From: Burkholderia sp.
GTDB lineage: Bacteria; Pseudomonadota; Gammaproteobacteria; Burkholderiales; Burkholderiaceae
Reading direction: 5' to 3'
Length of the DNA: 8,606 nt
Assembly: GCF_018375725.1 (NCBI RefSeq)
Contig: NZ_JAHACR010000180.1
Coordinates: forward strand, 1-8,606
Position numbers and translations under genes: made by a program. The notes beneath the pieces were generated by a model. It saw only the letters and a list, made by a program, of their open reading frames with translations, had not been told where the DNA came from and did no database searches. Of this stretch, positions 6,406 to 8,606 are shown one piece after another (the first letter of the stretch is position 1; each line of letters opens with the position of its first letter).

Positions 6406-7179
6406 TCAGCGTTCGCGCGCGGGCCCGAAGCGGTCGAGCACCGCGGTGAGCAGATCGACCGGCAGCGGAAACACGATCGTCGAGTTCTTGTCGGCGGCGA
6501 TCGTGGTCAGCGTCTGCAGGTAGCGCAGCTGCATCGCCTGCGGCTGCTGCGCAAGTCGCTGCGCCGCCTGCAACAGCTTTTCGGATGCCTGCAGCTCGCC
6601 TTCCGCGTGAATCACCTTCGCGCGCCGCTCGCGCTCGGCTTCCGCCTGCCGGGCGATCGCGCGCACCATCGTCTCGTTGAGGTCGACGTGCTTGATCTCG
6701 ACCGTCGACACCTTGATGCCCCACGCATCGGTTTGCGCGTCGAGCGTCTTCTGGATGTCGGCGTTGAGCTGCTCGCGTTCGGCCAGCAGCGCGTCCAGCT
6801 CGTGCTTGCCGAGCACCGCGCGCAGCGTGGTCTGCGCGAGCTGGCTCGTCGCCTCGAAGAAGCGGGCGACCTGGATCACGGCCTTCTCCGGATCGACGAC
6901 GCGGAAATACACGACCGCATTGACCTTCACCGACACGTTGTCGCGCGTGATCACGTCCTGCGCCGGCACGTCGAACACGACGGTGCGCAGGTCGATCCGC
7001 ACGACCTGCTGGACGACCGGGATGATCAGCACGAGCCCCGGACCCTTGACCTTCCAGAAGCGTCCGAGCATGAACACGACGCCACGCTCGTATTCGCGGA
7101 AGATGCGGATCGACGACGCGACGAGCAGCACCACGAAGACGATCACGATACTGCTGAAGCCGAACGTATAGCCGATCAT
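6406..7179 (-). CDS. slipin/stomatin-like SPFH membrane protein
   Basis: This 257-residue protein is of the bacterial slipin (p-stomatin) type. It has one N-terminal hydrophobic span (about 9-25), then the SPFH/Band 7 domain beginning at REYERGVVFMLGRF (28-41), with the typical VPAQDVITRDNVSVKVNAVV core (71-90). An Ala/Glu/Arg-rich coiled coil follows (about 175-215), and a C-terminal hydrophobic patch IVFPLPVDLL (235-244). Such proteins oligomerise at the cytoplasmic membrane and organise microdomains. The ATG at 7179 overlaps the nfeD stop in an ATGA, and AAGGAGA (7192-7186, minus strand) is correctly placed, so the pair is a translationally coupled operon. In the archaeal homologue the partner protease cleaves the equivalent hydrophobic C-terminal patch, and the same is plausible here. 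The same frame stays open upstream through nfeD, but that extension is a shadow and not a fusion. Confidence 0.93.
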   Translation of the reverse strand: MIGYTFGFSSIVIVFVVLLVASSIRIFREYERGVVFMLGRFWKVKGPGLVLIIPVVQQVVRIDLRTVVFDVPAQDVITRDNVSVKVNAVVYFRVVDPEKAVIQVARFFEATSQLAQTTLRAVLGKHELDALLAEREQLNADIQKTLDAQTDAWGIKVSTVEIKHVDLNETMVRAIARQAEAERERRAKVIHAEGELQASEKLLQAAQRLAQQPQAMQLRYLQTLTTIAADKNSTIVFPLPVDLLTAVLDRFGPARER

Positions 7180-8606
7180 GGTTGTTCTCCTTGTCGCGGC
7201 AGTTCGTAGAGCGGAGTGACGGTCAGCATGAGTCCGTGGCGCCCCGTCACGCGCACCCGGCTGCCTGCGGCGAGCGGTGCGCTGCAGGCGACGCGCCAGC
7301 GCTCGCCGTGCACGAGCGCCCAACCCGCGGCGGACGGCGCGGCGCCGGCCGCGGTGGGCGGCTGGTCGGGGCGCAGCCCGTCGTCGAGCACTTCGCCGAT
7401 GCTGCCGACGATCGCCTCCGCGCCGGTGACGATCGGGCGGTGCCGCGCGCGCAATGCGACGCCCGACACGGCGACGACGAGCAGGCCACCGCCGAGCGCG
7501 AGGCTCGCGATCAGCTGCCACGGAATGCCGTAGCCCGGCACGTCGGTATCGATCAGCATCAGTGCGCCGATCGCGAACGACGCGATGCCGCCGAAGCCGA
7601 GCACGCCGAAGGTCGGCAGGAACGCCTCGGCGATCAGGCATGCGAGGCCGACCAGCACGAGCGCGAGGCCTGCGTAGTTGACCGGCAGCAGCTGCATGGC
7701 GAACAGGCCGACCAGCAGGCAGATCGTCCCGACGACGCCCGGCAGCACGAAGCCGGGGTTCGCGAATTCGAAGAAGAGGCCGTAGATGCCGAGCGTCAGC
7801 AGGATCAGTGCGACGTTCGGATCCGTGATGATCGCGAGGAAGCGGCTGCGCCAGTCGGGCTCGACGATCTCGAGCGGGGCCTGCGCCGTCGCGAGCCGGT
7901 GTGCGCCGGTGACGGTCGACACGGCGCGGCCGCTGAGCTGGCGTGCGAGGTCGGCCGGATCCTGTGCGATCACGTCGACGACGTGCTGCGCCAGGGCTTC
8001 GCTGGCCGACAGGCTGACGGCTTCGCGCACCGCGCGCTCGGCCCATTCGGCGTTGCGTCCGCGCAGTTGCGCGAGGCCGCGGATATAGGCGGATGCGTCC
8101 TGCATGGCCTTGCGGCTTTCGGTCGACAGGGTATCGCCCGGCTGCGGGCTCGACGCAGGCGACGCGGGCGATGTGCCGGACGGCGACGGCGGGGTGTTCC
8201 CGGGCGTGCTGCCGCCGATGCCGATATGAACCGGCGAGGCCGCGCCGAGATTGGTGCCCGGCGCCATGGCCGCGATATGGCTGGCATAGATGATATAGGT
8301 GCCCGCGCTCGCCGCGCGCGCGCCGCTCGGCCCGACCCACGCCGCGACCGGCACCGGCGAGCTGAGCATCGCCTTGATGATGACCCGCATCGACGAATCG
8401 AGGCCGCCGGGCGTGTCGAGTTGCAGGATGGCGAGCGGGGCGTGCTCGTGTGCGGCGCGGCCCAGCGCGCGGACGATGAAATCCGCGCTGGCCGGCCCGA
8501 TTGCACCGTTCACCGGAATCACGACGACGGGCGGCCGGGCGGCGGGCGCGGCGCCCGGCCGCGCGGCGGCCGCCGCGCACACGACGAGCAGCGCCGCGAA
8601 CAGCGC
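7176..8606 (-). CDS. nfeD: NfeD-family membrane serine protease (5' end beyond window)
   Basis: This is the long form of NfeD, a ClpP-class protease fused to a membrane domain and a C-terminal OB-fold. The frame runs off the window edge: codons at 8606-8583 add ALFAALLV before the GTG at 8582, so that GTG is an internal Val of a signal peptide and the true start lies outside. Counting from 8582, the protease domain covers about 18-240, with LDTPGG (55-60) and the nucleophile Ser92 in ASAGTYI. The likely general-base Lys158 is followed by AYIRGLAQLRGRNAEWAERAV. Several hydrophobic spans fill about 254-378, and the OB-fold about 385-463. An unusual Pro/Ser/Thr/Gly-rich insert (about 121-155) separates Ser92 from Lys158. 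Known relatives cleave stomatin-type partners, and the slipin gene overlaps its 3' end. Confidence 0.92.
   Translation of the reverse strand, partial: ALFAALLVVCAAAAARPGAAPAARPPVVVIPVNGAIGPASADFIVRALGRAAHEHAPLAILQLDTPGGLDSSMRVIIKAMLSSPVPVAAWVGPSGARAASAGTYIIYASHIAAMAPGTNLGAASPVHIGIGGSTPGNTPPSPSGTSPASPASSPQPGDTLSTESRKAMQDASAYIRGLAQLRGRNAEWAERAVREAVSLSASEALAQHVVDVIAQDPADLARQLSGRAVSTVTGAHRLATAQAPLEIVEPDWRSRFLAIITDPNVALILLTLGIYGLFFEFANPGFVLPGVVGTICLLVGLFAMQLLPVNYAGLALVLVGLACLIAEAFLPTFGVLGFGGIASFAIGALMLIDTDVPGYGIPWQLIASLALGGGLLVVAVSGVALRARHRPIVTGAEAIVGSIGEVLDDGLRPDQPPTAAGAAPSAAGWALVHGERWRVACSAPLAAGSRVRVTGRHGLMLTVTPLYELPRQGEQP

Noticed and set aside
6406..8580. 724-codon minus-strand frame suggesting an NfeD-slipin fusion
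   Set aside because: Only the last 257 codons are the slipin gene. The upstream part is out of frame with the true nfeD protein and is Arg-rich shadow. The real arrangement is two genes with an ATGA overlap and a proper ribosome site.

Overview
The window reads as chromosomal DNA from a high-GC betaproteobacterium, most likely Burkholderia or a close relative. This is an inference from the GC-rich third codon positions, the very long antisense open frames this produces, the DUF1488 protein and the general look of the proteins; no 16S or other marker is present. I see no insertion sequence, phage gene, CRISPR array, tRNA or rRNA.

Layout, left to right. A small DUF1488 gene (+) converges on a purine-type NCS2/AzgA permease (-), with three hairpins between them, the last being a clear intrinsic terminator. 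About 760 bases without a convincing gene follow. They hold the permease's probable promoter and leader and, on the far side, the upstream region of a 93-residue orphan protein (+). A 95-residue protein (-) with a ribbon-helix-helix-like C-terminal half comes next. After about 590 bases of structured, gene-free DNA there is a complete TonB-dependent siderophore-type outer-membrane receptor (+). It converges on a two-gene operon (-): nfeD (membrane serine protease, 5' end cut off by the window edge) overlapping a slipin/stomatin-like SPFH gene by 4 bases.

Functionally these are mostly independent housekeeping or niche-adaptation units: nucleobase uptake, iron-chelate uptake at the outer membrane, and membrane microdomain/protease quality control. 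The only pair with a strong, well-founded link is nfeD-slipin, where the protease is expected to act on or with the SPFH protein. The receptor has no siderophore synthesis, inner-membrane transporter or ECF sigma/anti-sigma partner in view, and lacks the N-terminal signalling domain of transducer receptors.

I did not find a clear undescribed multi-gene system. The most unusual signals are non-coding. A 12-bp near-perfect inverted repeat swallows the predicted start codon of the TonB receptor, preceded by a series of smaller hairpins and an A4T6 tract. A set of 10-12 bp repeats is arranged around the likely permease promoter. Two small orphan proteins are also worth a homology search.
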